64,000 nucleotides of DNA from CAXBGS01 sp963975425 (lineage in GTDB: Bacteria > Planctomycetota > Planctomycetia > Pirellulales > Pirellulaceae), in contig CAXBGS010000009.1 in assembly GCA_963975425.1 (NCBI GenBank), positions 257,992 to 321,991 on the forward strand, in the 5' to 3' direction. Positions 63,944 through 64,000 of the stretch are shown one piece after another; the first letter of the stretch is position 1, and every line of letters starts with the position of its first letter. The notes beneath the pieces were generated by a model. It worked only from the letters and a program-made list of their open reading frames with translations. It was not told the origin of the DNA and did not search any database. The translations under genes were made by a program, and so were the position numbers.

Positions 63944-64000
63944 GTGACAGGTGACAGGTGACAGGTGACAGGTGACAGGTGACAGGTGACAGGTGACAGG
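63944..64000. repeat. 7-bp tandem repeat at the window end
   Basis: Eight copies of GTGACAG plus one base, running off the window edge. The real length is unknown. Confidence 0.95.

Overview
The window reads as chromosomal DNA of a planctomycete of the Pirellulaceae (Rhodopirellula-like) type. The signs are a paired PSCyt/DUF1549/DUF1553 and DUF1501 protein, several sulfatases, a PEP-CTERM protein, a planctomycete-type ECF sigma factor, a giant dockerin-bearing protein with an LExR-LLA-like N-terminal motif, quinoprotein-like beta-propellers, and LL-diaminopimelate aminotransferase. Genes sit on both strands in short groups with moderate intergenic gaps. I see no insertion sequence, integrase, prophage, CRISPR array, rRNA or tRNA, and no block whose composition looks foreign.

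Layout. 1-7,000: ECF sigma factor with the first codons of a co-directional gene, the PSCyt/DUF1501 pair, and a convergent sulfatase. 7,100-8,320: PEP-CTERM protein and a small secreted protein. 8,580-12,420: siroheme/molybdenum-cofactor operon (cobA-hemD fusion, AhpD-like gene, mobA, moeA). 12,540-15,370: rpsT, dapL and a soluble histidine kinase. 15,440-21,210: glycogen/alpha-glucan genes (GH57 enzyme, GalT-like transferase, glgA). 21,640-27,170: membrane pseudokinase, SDR epimerase, small conserved protein. 27,170-34,830: 2,550-residue secreted subtilase with FG-GAP-like repeats and a dockerin. 34,920-42,280: beta-CASP nuclease, FAD oxidoreductase, polysaccharide export protein, TPR protein, ThuA protein. 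42,390-46,240: hemB, methyltransferase, PilZ and HD-GYP pair, small zinc-finger-like protein. 46,320-49,160: fatty-acid-like operon (KAS, two hotdog proteins, ACP). 49,380-52,300: TIM-barrel isomerase, dehydrogenase and hexulose-phosphate-synthase-like protein, probably one sugar pathway. 52,500-55,340: sulfatase with an altered signature and a secreted protein. 55,530-61,490: DMT transporter, panD, pseudo-receiver and two beta-propeller proteins. 61,720-64,000: cupin and a cysteine-rich repeat secreted protein.

Themes. Several proteins keep a family fold but have lost catalytic residues: a pseudokinase, a receiver with Asn in place of the phospho-Asp, a hotdog dehydratase with Tyr in place of His, a sulfatase with CVCSR instead of CxPxR, and an SDR with Phe in place of Tyr. 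The second theme is a set of at least eleven short tandem repeats (units of 5-28 bp), each at a gene edge, in an intergenic gap or in a protein linker. The best candidates for undescribed biology are the fatty-acid-like operon with its paired active/inactive hotdog proteins, the transmembrane pseudokinase, the propeller/pseudo-receiver/panD unit, and the cysteine-rich surface protein.
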